From assembly GCA_049115815.1 (NCBI GenBank), contig JAGDZO010000006.1:496001-560000 (forward strand): a stretch of DNA of 64,000 nucleotides, written 5' to 3'. Below, piece after piece: positions 52,483 through 62,524 of the stretch. Both the position numbers and the translations under genes were made by a program. The notes below the pieces were generated by a model. The model made no database searches. It saw nothing but the letters and a program-made list of their open reading frames with translations, and was not told where the DNA came from. The stretch comes from Marinoscillum sp049115815 (GTDB lineage: Bacteria; Bacteroidota; Bacteroidia; Cytophagales; Cyclobacteriaceae). Each line of letters starts with the position of its first letter. Position 1 is the first letter of the stretch.

Positions 52483-53052
52483 ATGAAAGCCTTCGACTAC
52501 CTATCTTCCTTGCTCTTGTTATTCACTGCGATCACGCTTGGTGAACTTACTATGGGGTTAGCCTATGCCCTCAACGCTGGCACTAAAGCAACGTTTTATC
52601 ACCCTCACACACTTTTTGTGACAGCTACGTTTTTGGGTTCCGTGGATTATGCTATGCGTGTCTACTCATTCAGAAAAGTTGCTCAATGGCAGTATTGGTC
52701 CCTGGTATTGGTGCTGGTTCCGGGCTTAGTATGGCTCTTGGGCACCAAGCTTTTGTTTCCAGATATCGATCCGCCAATTTCTTATGATTTTGAGGTAATT
52801 TTTAATTCTAATAAATCTCTTATATACGCCATGTTGAGTCTTCATCTTATCACAGTTAACCTCGCTTTTGCAGTGATTTATCAAATCAAGTATATAGCAA
52901 GACTTACTATGCATGCCATATTTCTTGTGCTGCTAATCATAGGAATCATTATCGATCAAATATGGCTCGACTACACATTGGCCGTGTTGGCAATCTGCAG
53001 TATTGTTCTTAACAGTTTCTGGAATAAAACGAAGATCAAAAATGAGAGATAA
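52483..53052 (+). CDS. Multi-pass membrane protein, unknown function
   Basis: 189 residues with five to six hydrophobic segments (LSSLLLLFTAITLGELTMGL, WSLVLVLVPGLVWLLGTKLL, LTMHAIFLVLLIIGIIIDQIW, YTLAVLAICSIVL) and a basic C-terminal tail. No family recognised. It follows the hydrolase by 76 bp; co-transcription is possible. Confidence 0.65.
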   Translation: MKAFDYLSSLLLLFTAITLGELTMGLAYALNAGTKATFYHPHTLFVTATFLGSVDYAMRVYSFRKVAQWQYWSLVLVLVPGLVWLLGTKLLFPDIDPPISYDFEVIFNSNKSLIYAMLSLHLITVNLAFAVIYQIKYIARLTMHAIFLVLLIIGIIIDQIWLDYTLAVLAICSIVLNSFWNKTKIKNER

Positions 53053-53149
53053 TTGTGTTCTGAGAAAAATAGAACTGTCAGATTTGCTTGATTCCATTTA
53101 TCAATAATATGATATCCAAATAACTAAAAGACCTAAATTCCTAGCAATT

Positions 53150-54445
53150 TCAATAAACCAACCGATACATCAACACAGCTGCTCGTTTTGCCTGTACGCT
53201 TAGCTTGCTAAGATCACCCGTTTCATTGATCGTATGATCATCTGCTCCGCTTAACCCCATGCCATCAATGGCCATATCCACATAACCTGAGGTAAACGAC
53301 ACATCTGCCGCACCTGCATTTCTAGGATTGACAGCTTCTACAGGTCCAAAACCTAAGTCTATGCTAACATCACTGTATTTCCTCAGTAACTCATAATTTC
53401 CTGAGCTAGGAGCAAGAGGGGGATATCCGCCTGAAGAGAATTGGATATCGGCGATTGTACCCGGGTAATTCTTCTTAACGATTTGTTGCATAGTTGCCTT
53501 AGCCATATCAAGTTGCTCCAGCGAAACAGCCCTAATATCTCCATTTACGGTTACATATTGTGCCACTACATTGCTTTTACCAAACGCAGTACCACCGCTT
53601 TCATTAGGCTTGTAATCCGTAGCAGTACCTCCTAGAATCATTCCTGGATTGAATGTAAGGTTCTCTTCTTTTGACAGTTGTATATAGAACTCATTGAGAA
53701 TTCGAGATGCTTCATAAATTGCTCCAACACCTACTTTATCAGTAAATACCTGAGATGAATGAGCTGCATTCCCTTTTACATTTAGGACCCAGCCAGACGA
53801 ACCTCTTCTAGACACTACTATAGTCTTAGGGTCGCCATCTGCGTTCTCAAAAGCCAAAGCGATATCTGCCCATTTGGCTCCTTCTACCAGTGCTTGTTTT
53901 GATAGCTCAATTGGACTGCCACTTTTTTCTTCATCGCCTGTCATGATTACTTGAATTTGCATCTTATCCAACAATCCAGCTTCTTTCAGCGCATTCAATG
54001 CCATAAGTATGATCACATCTCCACCTTTCATATCTGCGACTCCTGGTCCTTTCATGATGCTACCATTCAACATTTCATAAGATTGAAAAGGACTACCAGG
54101 CTCAAATACTGTATCCAAATGACCAATCATCAGCATCTTTGGGCCTTTGCTTCCTTTGGTTTTGGCAACCAAATGTCCTGCACGATTAAAAGCGGAACCG
54201 TCAACCCATTCAGTATCCATACCCAGCGCATCGAATTCAGCCATCAATTTCTTACCCACGGCTTGCACCCCTTCAAAATTCATGGTGCCGCTGTTGATAT
54301 TGACCAATTCCTTGAGCAACTGAGTGTAATATTCATTGCTTTCATCAACGGCAGAAACTAGCTTTCGCTCAGTCTTGTTTGCCTGTCCGAAAAGGAATGT
54401 GACATGCAAACACAGGAAAAGGGTGATGGACAGTATATTCTTCAT
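53150..54445 (-). CDS. M20-family metallopeptidase (glutamate carboxypeptidase-like), secreted
   Basis: 431 residues with a signal peptide (SITLFLCLHVTFLFGQ). Zinc ligands: LMIGHLDTVFEPGSPF (His, Asp), GPGVADMKGGDVII (bridging Asp), MTGDEEKSGSPIE (catalytic Glu pair), AADVSFTS and the late DDHTINETGDLSKL (His). The central dimerisation domain shows KGNAAHSSQVFTDKVG. Carboxypeptidase G2-like enzymes remove C-terminal Glu or other residues from peptides or folates. Single gene, convergent with the membrane-protein gene. Confidence 0.92.
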   Translation of the reverse strand: MKNILSITLFLCLHVTFLFGQANKTERKLVSAVDESNEYYTQLLKELVNINSGTMNFEGVQAVGKKLMAEFDALGMDTEWVDGSAFNRAGHLVAKTKGSKGPKMLMIGHLDTVFEPGSPFQSYEMLNGSIMKGPGVADMKGGDVIILMALNALKEAGLLDKMQIQVIMTGDEEKSGSPIELSKQALVEGAKWADIALAFENADGDPKTIVVSRRGSSGWVLNVKGNAAHSSQVFTDKVGVGAIYEASRILNEFYIQLSKEENLTFNPGMILGGTATDYKPNESGGTAFGKSNVVAQYVTVNGDIRAVSLEQLDMAKATMQQIVKKNYPGTIADIQFSSGGYPPLAPSSGNYELLRKYSDVSIDLGFGPVEAVNPRNAGAADVSFTSGYVDMAIDGMGLSGADDHTINETGDLSKLSVQAKRAAVLMYRLVY

Positions 54446-54687
54446 CTGCCAAAAATAGAGAGTTTAGATGTACTCTTAAGTTGTATCAGATTTTATCATG
54501 TAAGGCATCCTAAAAACAAATCAACAATGATTCGCGACAAGCAAAACACAGATACAACCACTCATCCAAAAACCAAAACTCAAAAATTTTGAAGAGCGTT
54601 ACTTCTTTTGAAATAACCATTAAACCCATATATTGGAAATTTCACTTTTCTGGATACTAACGATCTATTCAAAAACGACCTATTAAT

Positions 54688-57126
54688 ATGTTTTTCAATT
54701 ATCTCAAAACGGCCTATAGAAGTTTACTTCGCAGCAAAGTCTTTAGCTTCATCAATATCCTCGGGCTAGCTACTGGACTGACCTGTGCGCTACTCATTCT
54801 TACATTTGTAATAGATGAAACCAGCTATGACAACTTCCATAGTAAAAAGGAGCGCATCTACAGGTTGAGATATTTCATCAGTGACTTTGATATCGGCAGA
54901 GTGCCTCCGGTATTCAAGGAAAAAATCAATGATTTTTTTCCGGAGGTCGAGCATTCTACAAGGTTATGGTCAAGGTCTGTTAGTATCAGTGTTCCCTCTG
55001 GGGAACAGGACCTAAGGTTTGAAGAAGACAATGTCAACTTTGCTGATGCGGAGCTCTTTGAGATATTTGATTTTGAATTGGTCAACGGGACACTTGTCGA
55101 TGCGCTAACTCAGCCCAATACTGTCATTCTCAATAGAGAAGTCGCTTTGAAATACTTCAACTCTACAGATGTAGTGGGTAAAATGATCTACATGGAAGGC
55201 GATCACTCTTTTAGAGTTACCGCCGTAGTAGAAGACTTTCCGACCAACTCTCATACCCACTTTGATATGTTGGTTTCATATGATGACATGTATACTCTAG
55301 AGCCGGAGAGTTTGCAGGAGCCTATCAAGGCCAATTTTAAATTGAATCATATGGTGTCACACTCACCAACATATGTGCTGCTCAAAGAAGGATCAACTCC
55401 AGAAGCAGTAAACGAGCGTTTCAAGACTTTCGTCACCGAAGTAATCCCAGAAGGCCAACAGAAGGGCCAGAGTTTCGAGATTCAACCATTATTAGATATC
55501 CATCTTAACGATAATGTAGCAGCTCAATCCGAGCCACCAGGCAGCCTCCAGTTTATTTGGATTTTCATTGCGATTGGCTCGTTGACCATCCTGATCGCGT
55601 GTATCAACTTTGTCAATCTGAGCACTGCTAAGTCGCTGCATCGTGCGAAGGAAATAGGCATGCGCAAAGTCTTAGGCGCTTGGAATAATCATCTGGTTTC
55701 TCAGTTTTTGGGCGAATCTCTACTCACTACATTCTTTGCGGCATTACTGTCCCTATTGGCATTCTCGCAATTACTTCCAGTTCTTAACTATCTGACGGAT
55801 AAGGAATTAAACATATCAATGTTGAGCAACACCTCTGTGGTTGTTGGGTTCGTTCTCATTGTGATTTTCACAGGAATACTAGCTGGAATTTATCCAGCCT
55901 TTTTCGTTACCAGATTTTCAGTACTGAGAAGTCTCAAGGGGAGTGTTTCGGATCCCGGCAGTGCGATGAACATAAGAAAGGGCTTAATGGTGGTTCAGTT
56001 TGCCATCAGCATTTTATTGATTTCCGGATCTCTGATAGTCTTTGATCAGTTGAGCCTCGTCCGCAATAAGCCGCTTGGTTTTCAGAAGGATTTGATTCTA
56101 ACCTTGCCCATTCAAAGCAATAATTTCAATTCTGTGTTTGGTGGAGTCAACGAAACCTTGTTGACCAAGCTTGAGACATTTGAAAATACCATCGCTCAAA
56201 GTCCTTATGTAGTAGGTAGCACCTTATCTTCAGGAGTACCAGGATTTGGGATGGTCAATAGGAATGTGATCCCTGAAGGGTTCACGGCTGAAGACAATAT
56301 GCTTTCTCCGGTAATGTCAGTGGACTATGACTTTCTAGACCTTTATCAAATCGAACTGGCTGAAGGAAGATCTTTTGACAAATCGTATGGAACTGATATA
56401 GCTTCATCTTTTCTGGTCAATGAAAAGGCTCTAGAGGCATTTGATTTTGGTACCCCTCAAGAGGCATTGGGTAAGAAAATTAACATTGAAGGCAAGGAGG
56501 GAAAGGTTGTTGGTGTAGTGAAGGATTTTCATTTTCTGAACCTCACTGAGCCTATCAGACAAATAATTATGGAGATTTCCACAGCTCAATACAACACCGT
56601 ATCCATCAAGCTCACAGGACAAAACCTAGAAGAGACAGTAGCTGAGATTGAGCATACTTGGAATGAAATCTTTCCGGCAGAGACATTCGATCCTAACTAT
56701 CTGGATCAAGCGTTGGCCGATAGCTATATCGCTCAGGAGCAGTTCGGAGAGATGGTAGGCTATTTTTCATTTCTGGCTATCCTAATTTCATGCATGGGGT
56801 CATATGGATTGATCATGTTTGTTGCCACCGAGAAAAAGAAGGAGGTAGGCGTAAGGAAAGTCCTTGGAGCTTCGGCTTTACAGATCGTTGTTCTATTAGC
56901 CAAACGATTCGTTTATCTGGTACTTATTTCAATTATCATCGCCGTTCCAGCTGTTCTTTATTTTGGCAATCAATGGCTATCTGACTTCAGCTACCGAGTA
57001 GATATATCACCATGGAGCATTGGCGTAGCAGCATTGGTGACTATTGTGATGGTTATTGGCACGATAAGCATTCAGGCTTTTTTGGCTGCAATGGCCAACC
57101 CTGTGAAGTCATTGAGGAGCGAGTAA
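54688..57126 (+). CDS. FtsX/MacB-like ABC transporter permease
   Basis: 812 residues with the same two-block architecture as the permease at 23.9 kb: TM1 (VFSFINILGLATGLTCALLIL), MacB_PCD, FtsX block (NLSTAKSLHRAKEIGMRKVLGAW), second TM/MacB_PCD, FtsX block (IMFVATEKKKEVGVRKVLGAS), ending ANPVKSLRSE. No ATPase adjacent. Unlike its paralogue, I see no GG-N10-GC sigma-54 element or 9-3-9 palindrome upstream, so it is not obviously in the same regulon. Confidence 0.9.
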   Translation: MFFNYLKTAYRSLLRSKVFSFINILGLATGLTCALLILTFVIDETSYDNFHSKKERIYRLRYFISDFDIGRVPPVFKEKINDFFPEVEHSTRLWSRSVSISVPSGEQDLRFEEDNVNFADAELFEIFDFELVNGTLVDALTQPNTVILNREVALKYFNSTDVVGKMIYMEGDHSFRVTAVVEDFPTNSHTHFDMLVSYDDMYTLEPESLQEPIKANFKLNHMVSHSPTYVLLKEGSTPEAVNERFKTFVTEVIPEGQQKGQSFEIQPLLDIHLNDNVAAQSEPPGSLQFIWIFIAIGSLTILIACINFVNLSTAKSLHRAKEIGMRKVLGAWNNHLVSQFLGESLLTTFFAALLSLLAFSQLLPVLNYLTDKELNISMLSNTSVVVGFVLIVIFTGILAGIYPAFFVTRFSVLRSLKGSVSDPGSAMNIRKGLMVVQFAISILLISGSLIVFDQLSLVRNKPLGFQKDLILTLPIQSNNFNSVFGGVNETLLTKLETFENTIAQSPYVVGSTLSSGVPGFGMVNRNVIPEGFTAEDNMLSPVMSVDYDFLDLYQIELAEGRSFDKSYGTDIASSFLVNEKALEAFDFGTPQEALGKKINIEGKEGKVVGVVKDFHFLNLTEPIRQIIMEISTAQYNTVSIKLTGQNLEETVAEIEHTWNEIFPAETFDPNYLDQALADSYIAQEQFGEMVGYFSFLAILISCMGSYGLIMFVATEKKKEVGVRKVLGASALQIVVLLAKRFVYLVLISIIIAVPAVLYFGNQWLSDFSYRVDISPWSIGVAALVTIVMVIGTISIQAFLAAMANPVKSLRSE

Positions 57127-57233
57127 CTAGTTTGTGAAATTTACTTTTTGTAGGATCAAGACACCCAAACAAACTTTAATAACTTTAGACCCTAATATCC
57201 TAAAAACCTAACCACCCTACGATCTATTTAACT

Positions 57234-58025
57234 ATGCACAAAGGAGTCCTAACCAAGATGCGAACAGAGTTTGGTTCGCCCATTGATTATTTTCTTCAAT
57301 TGGGAGAAGAAGAACTTCATATGAACAAACTGCTTGGAGAGCATGTGAAAATTAATTTCACAGGATTTCAATGCTTGAATTGTGGTGGAGAGCGGAAAAT
57401 CTTTCGGATGGGCCACTGCTATGATTGCTTTTATAAGATGCCTCAGACGGCTGATTGGGTAATTAGACCAGAACTGAGTAAAGCGCATCTGGGAGAAGAA
57501 GACCGAGACTTGGCGTATGAAGAAAAGGTACAGCTAACCCCCCATATAGTATACCTGGCGTTATCGAGCAATGTGAAAGTGGGAGTGACTCGCAAAAGTC
57601 AAGTCCCCACAAGGTGGATTGATCAGGGTGCCACAGCTGCGCTCGAAATCATAGAGGCGCCCAATCGATACCTTGCAGGTATTGCAGAAGTTGCCCTTAA
57701 GAAGTTCGTAGCTGATAAAACCAATTGGCGTAAAATGCTCAAAAATGATATTGACACAGCTGATCTTTTTGAGTTTAGAGACAAGCTCTCAGAATTCATC
57801 CCCGAAGAGGTTCAACCTTATTTCTTGTCAGAGGAGAATGAGCAATGGGAATTGAACTTCCCTGTTCAGCAATATCCTGACAAAATCAAAAGCCTCAACC
57901 TTGCTAAAACACCTCAATTTGAAGAGCGATTAGTCGGTATCAAGGGTCAATACTTAATTTTTGATAAAGACATAGTATTCAATGTGAGGGGGAATGAAGG
58001 CTTGGTGATTGAGCTCGACGTGTAA
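57234..58025 (+). CDS. DUF2797 family protein
   Basis: 263 residues. Two Cys pairs in QCLNCGGERKIFRMGHCYDCFYKMP suggest a zinc knuckle near residue 45-65, followed by HIVYLALSSNVKVGVTRKSQVPTRWIDQGA, the signature of DUF2797 and reminiscent of the GIY-YIG fold (V-Y-L, KVG). Cytoplasmic. Function unknown; nucleic-acid association is a guess from the zinc knuckle and fold. Confidence 0.8.
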   Translation: MHKGVLTKMRTEFGSPIDYFLQLGEEELHMNKLLGEHVKINFTGFQCLNCGGERKIFRMGHCYDCFYKMPQTADWVIRPELSKAHLGEEDRDLAYEEKVQLTPHIVYLALSSNVKVGVTRKSQVPTRWIDQGATAALEIIEAPNRYLAGIAEVALKKFVADKTNWRKMLKNDIDTADLFEFRDKLSEFIPEEVQPYFLSEENEQWELNFPVQQYPDKIKSLNLAKTPQFEERLVGIKGQYLIFDKDIVFNVRGNEGLVIELDV

Positions 58026-58128
58026 TAATACTCCAGTCAAAACCACAAATATTAAAATAAGTGGTAGCGAACTTCCGCTAAAGTTCCTCGTTACTAGATC
58101 TTTGCTTATGTTCGTACCCAATAAGCAC

Positions 58129-58160
58129 TACCAATTGATAAAAATTCGTTTAAATTGGTA
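58129..58160. repeat. Inverted repeat between the DUF2797 and SRAP genes
   Basis: TACCAATT (58129-58136) and AATTGGTA (58153-58160), perfect 8-bp arms with a 16-bp spacer, 29 bp before the SRAP ATG. A second small hairpin, GAACTT-N6-AAGTTC, lies at about 58069-58086. Operator or mRNA structure; unassigned. Confidence 0.35.
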
Positions 58161-58189
58161 ACCAACGCACAATTAATTCAAAATATACA

Positions 58190-58936
58190 ATGACTTACGA
58201 CATTTCTCATTCCACTAAAAATGCCAAACAATATGCACAGCGTTATGGAAACGTAGAAATGTGGGAGAATGCCTTGGAGGATAGCTATCCAACATATCAT
58301 GTATCGGGCATGAATGAGCCACATCTGCCAGTAATACTCAACGAAGATCCGGAAAACGTCAGCCATCTGCATTGGGCATTTATGCCATTCAAGCATGCTC
58401 CACAGATCAATGGCAAACCAATGAATACCCTTTACGCTAGGGATAATAGAATTTTTACGGAGAAAAGCATATATCGTGGCTCAGCTGAGTCCAAAAGGTG
58501 TCTAGTCATGTTGGATGGTTTTTTTGAAACATACAAGAAGGGTGATTTGACGTTTCCGTATTATGTCCAATTGAAAACCAAAGAGCCATTTATGGTTGGT
58601 GGATTGTGGCAAACATTTACTGACCCTGTCGAAGAGGTTCAGACCAAGACGCTTACATTGGTTACGGGACCTGCCAATAAAGAGATCGCTTGGCTACATA
58701 ACGAAAAACCTTATACCCCTGAATCCAGGATGATGTTTATCGTAGACAAAAAAGATGATGAAACATGGCTCAAAGGGAGTCCAGAGGAAGCTAAAGCACT
58801 TATCAAACCTTTACCAGATGGATTACTTGATTACTACCCTTGTCAGCCACTGAAAACAGTCAAGAGACTACATCGCCTTTATCTAGGAAATGTCCCTGCA
58901 TTGCTAGAGCGAAAAAACTACAAAGAGTTAAAGTAG
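58190..58936 (+). CDS. SRAP-family (YedK/HMCES-like) protein with Thr in place of catalytic Cys2
   Basis: 248 residues. Family features: MNTLYARDNRIF (usual NARxE region), CLVMLDGFFETYKKGDLTFPYYV (catalytic Glu in GFFE), TLVTGPANKEIAWLHNEKPYTPESRMMFIV (active-site His). SRAP proteins crosslink to abasic sites in single-stranded DNA through Cys2, exposed by removal of Met1. Here the start reads Met-Thr-Tyr-Asp-Ile-Ser (ATG ACT TAC), so Cys2 is Thr2. No alternative in-frame MC start was seen nearby. It may act through Thr2 as another N-terminal nucleophile, bind without crosslinking, or have diverged. Confidence 0.8.
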   Translation: MTYDISHSTKNAKQYAQRYGNVEMWENALEDSYPTYHVSGMNEPHLPVILNEDPENVSHLHWAFMPFKHAPQINGKPMNTLYARDNRIFTEKSIYRGSAESKRCLVMLDGFFETYKKGDLTFPYYVQLKTKEPFMVGGLWQTFTDPVEEVQTKTLTLVTGPANKEIAWLHNEKPYTPESRMMFIVDKKDDETWLKGSPEEAKALIKPLPDGLLDYYPCQPLKTVKRLHRLYLGNVPALLERKNYKELK

Positions 58937-59171
58937 TCTCAAAAGAGCTTATTTAGGAAATCTAATTCTTCACCTTACTTTATCATTTCTATAATTATGA
59001 AATAGCAAACAAATGCTATTCCGATAGGTTATGCTTTTTTGTCAATGTCCTATTTGGTTTTGGCAAGTAAAGGCTGGTAACCTTCATGGATGATTTTATG
59101 ATGTCATATGGCTTCAGATGAAAATGATTCTTTTACTTTTAGCATAACATCAAACCTAAACGAACTCAAAA

Positions 59172-62100
59172 ATGCGTAAACGACTTCAAAAATCGGTTTC
59201 ATACCTAATCATAACCCTTTGTTGCATAAGCATTTACCCTACTTTGGGACAATCATTAAATGACCAGATAAAAGATGCTGCTTCGGGATTGAAACTCCGT
59301 GAAATAGGCCCCGCTTTGATGGGAGGGCGTATTTCGGATATCGCTATCCACCCTGATCAACCGAGCACATGGTATGTAGCTGCCGGCTCTGGTAACTTAT
59401 GGAAGACAACCAACAGAGGTACCACTTGGACACCCATTTTTGATGACCAAGCTTCTTACTCCATTGGTACAGTAGCTATAGATCCGAGTAATCCTAATAC
59501 GGTATGGGTGGGAACTGGTGAAAACGTGAGTGGAAGACATGTGGGCTGGGGTGACGGAATATATAAGAGCAAGAACGGAGGGAAGACCTGGGAGAATATG
59601 GGGCTCAAAAAGTCTGAGCACATTGGTAAAATACTCATTGACCCCCGCAATAGTGACATCATTTATGTAGCTGCGGAAGGTCCTCTATGGTCTAAAGGTG
59701 GCGAAAGAGGATTATATAAATCAAAGGACGGAGGAGTAAGCTGGTCAGCAGTATTGGCAGTGGATGGTTATACTGGTGTGACTGACATTGAATTTGACCC
59801 AAGTAATCCTGATGTGATCTATGCCGCTACTTATCAGCGTTTTCGAAGAACATGGGCACTGATGGCAGGAGGGCCAAACAGTGGAATTTACAAATCAAGT
59901 GACCAAGGATCAACATGGAATGAAATCACTGTGGGATTGCCCCAAGGTGATAAGGGAAAGATAGGTTTGGCCGTAACTCCGGCCGACCCCAACCTGGTAT
60001 ATGCCACCATAGAAGCTAGTGATGATGAAAAAGGATTTTATAAGTCAGTAGATAAAGGGGAGAGTTGGCAGAAGCAAAATAGCTACATCTCAGGAGGAAC
60101 GGGACCTCATTATTATCAAGAACTGGAAGCCTCACCGCAAAATCCACAATTGGTTTATCAAATGGATGTTTTTCTGCATGTAACTAAGGATGGTGGCAAG
60201 ACCATAGACTACCTCACTTCAGGACGCACAAAACATAGTGACAACCACGCTCTTTGGATTGACCCTAATGACGACCTGCACCTCATAGCAGGAACGGATG
60301 GTGGATTGTATGAAACATACGATCAAGGAAAAACTTGGATGCAGTTCCGCAATCTTCCGATTGCTCAATTTTACAAACTAGGTTTAGATAATTCATTACC
60401 ATTTTACAATGTTGTTGGTGGTGCTCAAGATCTTGGTACCTTAATAGGTCCGTCGCGCACTACGAATGTAGAAGGAGTGAGAAATAGAGATTGGTATGTG
60501 CCTCTTGGCGCTGATGGCTATGGGTCAGTATATGATTGGAAAGACAACAATACAGCCTATATGATGTGGCAGGAAGGAAGCTTGGCACGCTTAAATGTGA
60601 GCACTGGTGAAGTGATCACCATCAAGCCACAACCGGTTAATTCCGACATTCCAGAAAGATGGAATTGGGATAGCCCTTTACTGGTCAGCCCACACAACAA
60701 CGAGAGGATTTACTACGGGTCTCAACGATTATGGAAAAGTGATAACAAGGGCGACTCTTGGGATGCAGTCAGCGGAGACCTTACGACCAATACCAACCGA
60801 TACGAACTTTCCCTCATGGATCGTGTATGGAGTGTGGATGATCTATATGATGCCTATGCTATGTCGAAGTATGCGACCCTTACAACTATAGCAGAGTCTC
60901 CAGTAACTGAAGACTTGCTTTATACAGGTTCTGACGATGGGTTGGTGCATGTGAGCGAAGATGGTGGTCAAAACTGGAGAAAAAGCAACCTGTCTATACC
61001 ATCAAGAAGTTTCATTAATGACTTAGAAGCATCACCTCATGACGCAAATACAGTATTCGCTGTTGTGGATGCTCACAAATTGGGAGACTATGCACCGTAC
61101 ATATTTATGAGCTCTGACAAAGGCAAAAGTTGGAAGTCGATTTCAAGCGATCTACCGATGGGCACAATCGTCTGGGCTATAAAACAAGATCATGAAGTGG
61201 CCGATTTACTTTTCATAGGAACTGAGTTTGGTATCTATTTCTCATATAACAAAGGAACCAACTGGGTTAAGTTGAAATCAGGAGTACCTACCATACCATT
61301 TAGAGACATTGCATTGCATCCAAGAGATAACGATTTGGTGGGAGCAAGCTTCGGGCGTGGATTCTTTGTATTGGATGACTATTCTCCACTTCGTGGCGTA
61401 AAAGATGCCATGAGAAGCGAAACGAGTACGCTGTTTCCAGTGAGAGATGCTTGGTGGTACGTGCCGACCATCCCTATGCAGGCCAAGGGCATGCCAAGTC
61501 AGGGATCAGCTCATTTTGATACAGACAACCCTCCATTTGGTGCCGTCATAAGTTACTATTTGAAAGAAGCAGCTACGAATGCCAAAGACGACAGACAAGC
61601 AGCAGAAAAGAAGATCAGAGAATCGAATGGTAACATACCTTTTCCTGGCTGGGATGCACTGAATGACGAGAGAAAACAAACAAGCCCTCAGGTTTTGGTT
61701 CTTATCAAGGATAATGAAGGCAATGCTGTTCGTTGGATCAATGCGGTGAATTCAAAAGGACTCAATAGAATCAGTTGGGATCTTCGTTATCCTGCGCCAA
61801 ATCCGATTAGACTTTCAAAGCCTGCTTTTCAACCACCGTGGGCTGGCGATCCTTCTGGGCCGTTGGTTGCTCCAGGACAATATACCGCTGAGCTTTATGT
61901 AGAAAACAATGGGGAGCTCACAGCTCAAGGGCAGGCTCAAGCTTTTGAGGTTAAGCCGATTCCTTCATTGGAGAAAAATGATTTTGAAGCCATTTCGGCA
62001 TTTCAGCAGAAAACAAGTAGTTTAATGCTTGAGCTGTCAAATGTGAGTCAGACTCTTTCAGAATCAGGCGAGCGCTTAAGGTTTATCCAAGCTGCATTAA

Positions 62101-62438
62101 AGCAAACTTCATTAGCCACAGCTGAGCATTTCCAGACTTGGAGCACGTTGAATCAGGCACTAGCTGATTTGCAGATGGAACTATACGGAGATCCGGCTAG
62201 AGGGAGTTTGGATGAATCCACTTTACCTGGTGTTTGGGGTGGAGTGGGCACGGTAGCCTATAGTCATTGGTCTACTACACAACCTCCCACAACTACCTTC
62301 AAAGAGAATATAGCTGACGCAGAGAAGAAGCTATCGCAATTTCAAGTTCGGGCTAATAGCTACCTCAATGATCTAGAAGGTTTTGAAGATGAACTTGTAG
62401 CTATTGGAGCGCCATACTCTAAGGGCAGACGAAAATAA
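59172..62438 (+). CDS. Large secreted VPS10/sortilin-like BNR beta-propeller protein
   Basis: 1088 residues with a signal peptide (SYLIITLCCISIYPTLGQS). LKLREIGPALMGGRISDIAIHPDQPSTWYVAAGSG begins a propeller with many Asp-box units (KTTNRGTTWTPIF, KSKNGGKTWENM, KSSDQGSTWNEI, VSEDGGQNWRKS), as in the Bacteroidota/Acidobacteria glycosyl-hydrolase-like BNR family. C-terminal region: a beta sandwich (INRISWDLRYPAPNP) and a helical tail (EKKLSQFQVRANSYLNDLEGF). No type IX domain seen. Probably an extracellular or periplasmic binding or peptidase-associated protein. Monocistronic, ending in a strong bidirectional terminator. Confidence 0.85.
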   Translation: MRKRLQKSVSYLIITLCCISIYPTLGQSLNDQIKDAASGLKLREIGPALMGGRISDIAIHPDQPSTWYVAAGSGNLWKTTNRGTTWTPIFDDQASYSIGTVAIDPSNPNTVWVGTGENVSGRHVGWGDGIYKSKNGGKTWENMGLKKSEHIGKILIDPRNSDIIYVAAEGPLWSKGGERGLYKSKDGGVSWSAVLAVDGYTGVTDIEFDPSNPDVIYAATYQRFRRTWALMAGGPNSGIYKSSDQGSTWNEITVGLPQGDKGKIGLAVTPADPNLVYATIEASDDEKGFYKSVDKGESWQKQNSYISGGTGPHYYQELEASPQNPQLVYQMDVFLHVTKDGGKTIDYLTSGRTKHSDNHALWIDPNDDLHLIAGTDGGLYETYDQGKTWMQFRNLPIAQFYKLGLDNSLPFYNVVGGAQDLGTLIGPSRTTNVEGVRNRDWYVPLGADGYGSVYDWKDNNTAYMMWQEGSLARLNVSTGEVITIKPQPVNSDIPERWNWDSPLLVSPHNNERIYYGSQRLWKSDNKGDSWDAVSGDLTTNTNRYELSLMDRVWSVDDLYDAYAMSKYATLTTIAESPVTEDLLYTGSDDGLVHVSEDGGQNWRKSNLSIPSRSFINDLEASPHDANTVFAVVDAHKLGDYAPYIFMSSDKGKSWKSISSDLPMGTIVWAIKQDHEVADLLFIGTEFGIYFSYNKGTNWVKLKSGVPTIPFRDIALHPRDNDLVGASFGRGFFVLDDYSPLRGVKDAMRSETSTLFPVRDAWWYVPTIPMQAKGMPSQGSAHFDTDNPPFGAVISYYLKEAATNAKDDRQAAEKKIRESNGNIPFPGWDALNDERKQTSPQVLVLIKDNEGNAVRWINAVNSKGLNRISWDLRYPAPNPIRLSKPAFQPPWAGDPSGPLVAPGQYTAELYVENNGELTAQGQAQAFEVKPIPSLEKNDFEAISAFQQKTSSLMLELSNVSQTLSESGERLRFIQAALKQTSLATAEHFQTWSTLNQALADLQMELYGDPARGSLDESTLPGVWGGVGTVAYSHWSTTQPPTTTFKENIADAEKKLSQFQVRANSYLNDLEGFEDELVAIGAPYSKGRRK

Positions 62439-62460
62439 ACCAGTCTTCAAATTCTTTATA

Positions 62461-62494
62461 TAAGCAGTGCCACTTGAATAGTTGGCACTGCTTA
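62461..62494. terminator. Bidirectional intrinsic terminator
   Basis: Perfect 12-bp stem TAAGCAGTGCCA (62461-62472) / TGGCACTGCTTA (62483-62494) with a 10-nt loop, flanked by AT-rich sequence on both sides, between convergent genes. Confidence 0.85.
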
Positions 62495-62524
62495 TTTATA
62501 TAAATGTCAAAAAACACGCATCCA

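Noticed and set aside
54404..54592. 62-codon plus-strand ORF before the second FtsX-like permease
   Set aside because: Mostly antisense to the M20 peptidase signal region; low-complexity Thr/Lys tail.
54590..54687. Sigma-54 promoter for the second FtsX-like permease
   Set aside because: TGG occurs at two places, but no GC follows at 10-nt spacing, and the 9-3-9 palindrome is absent.
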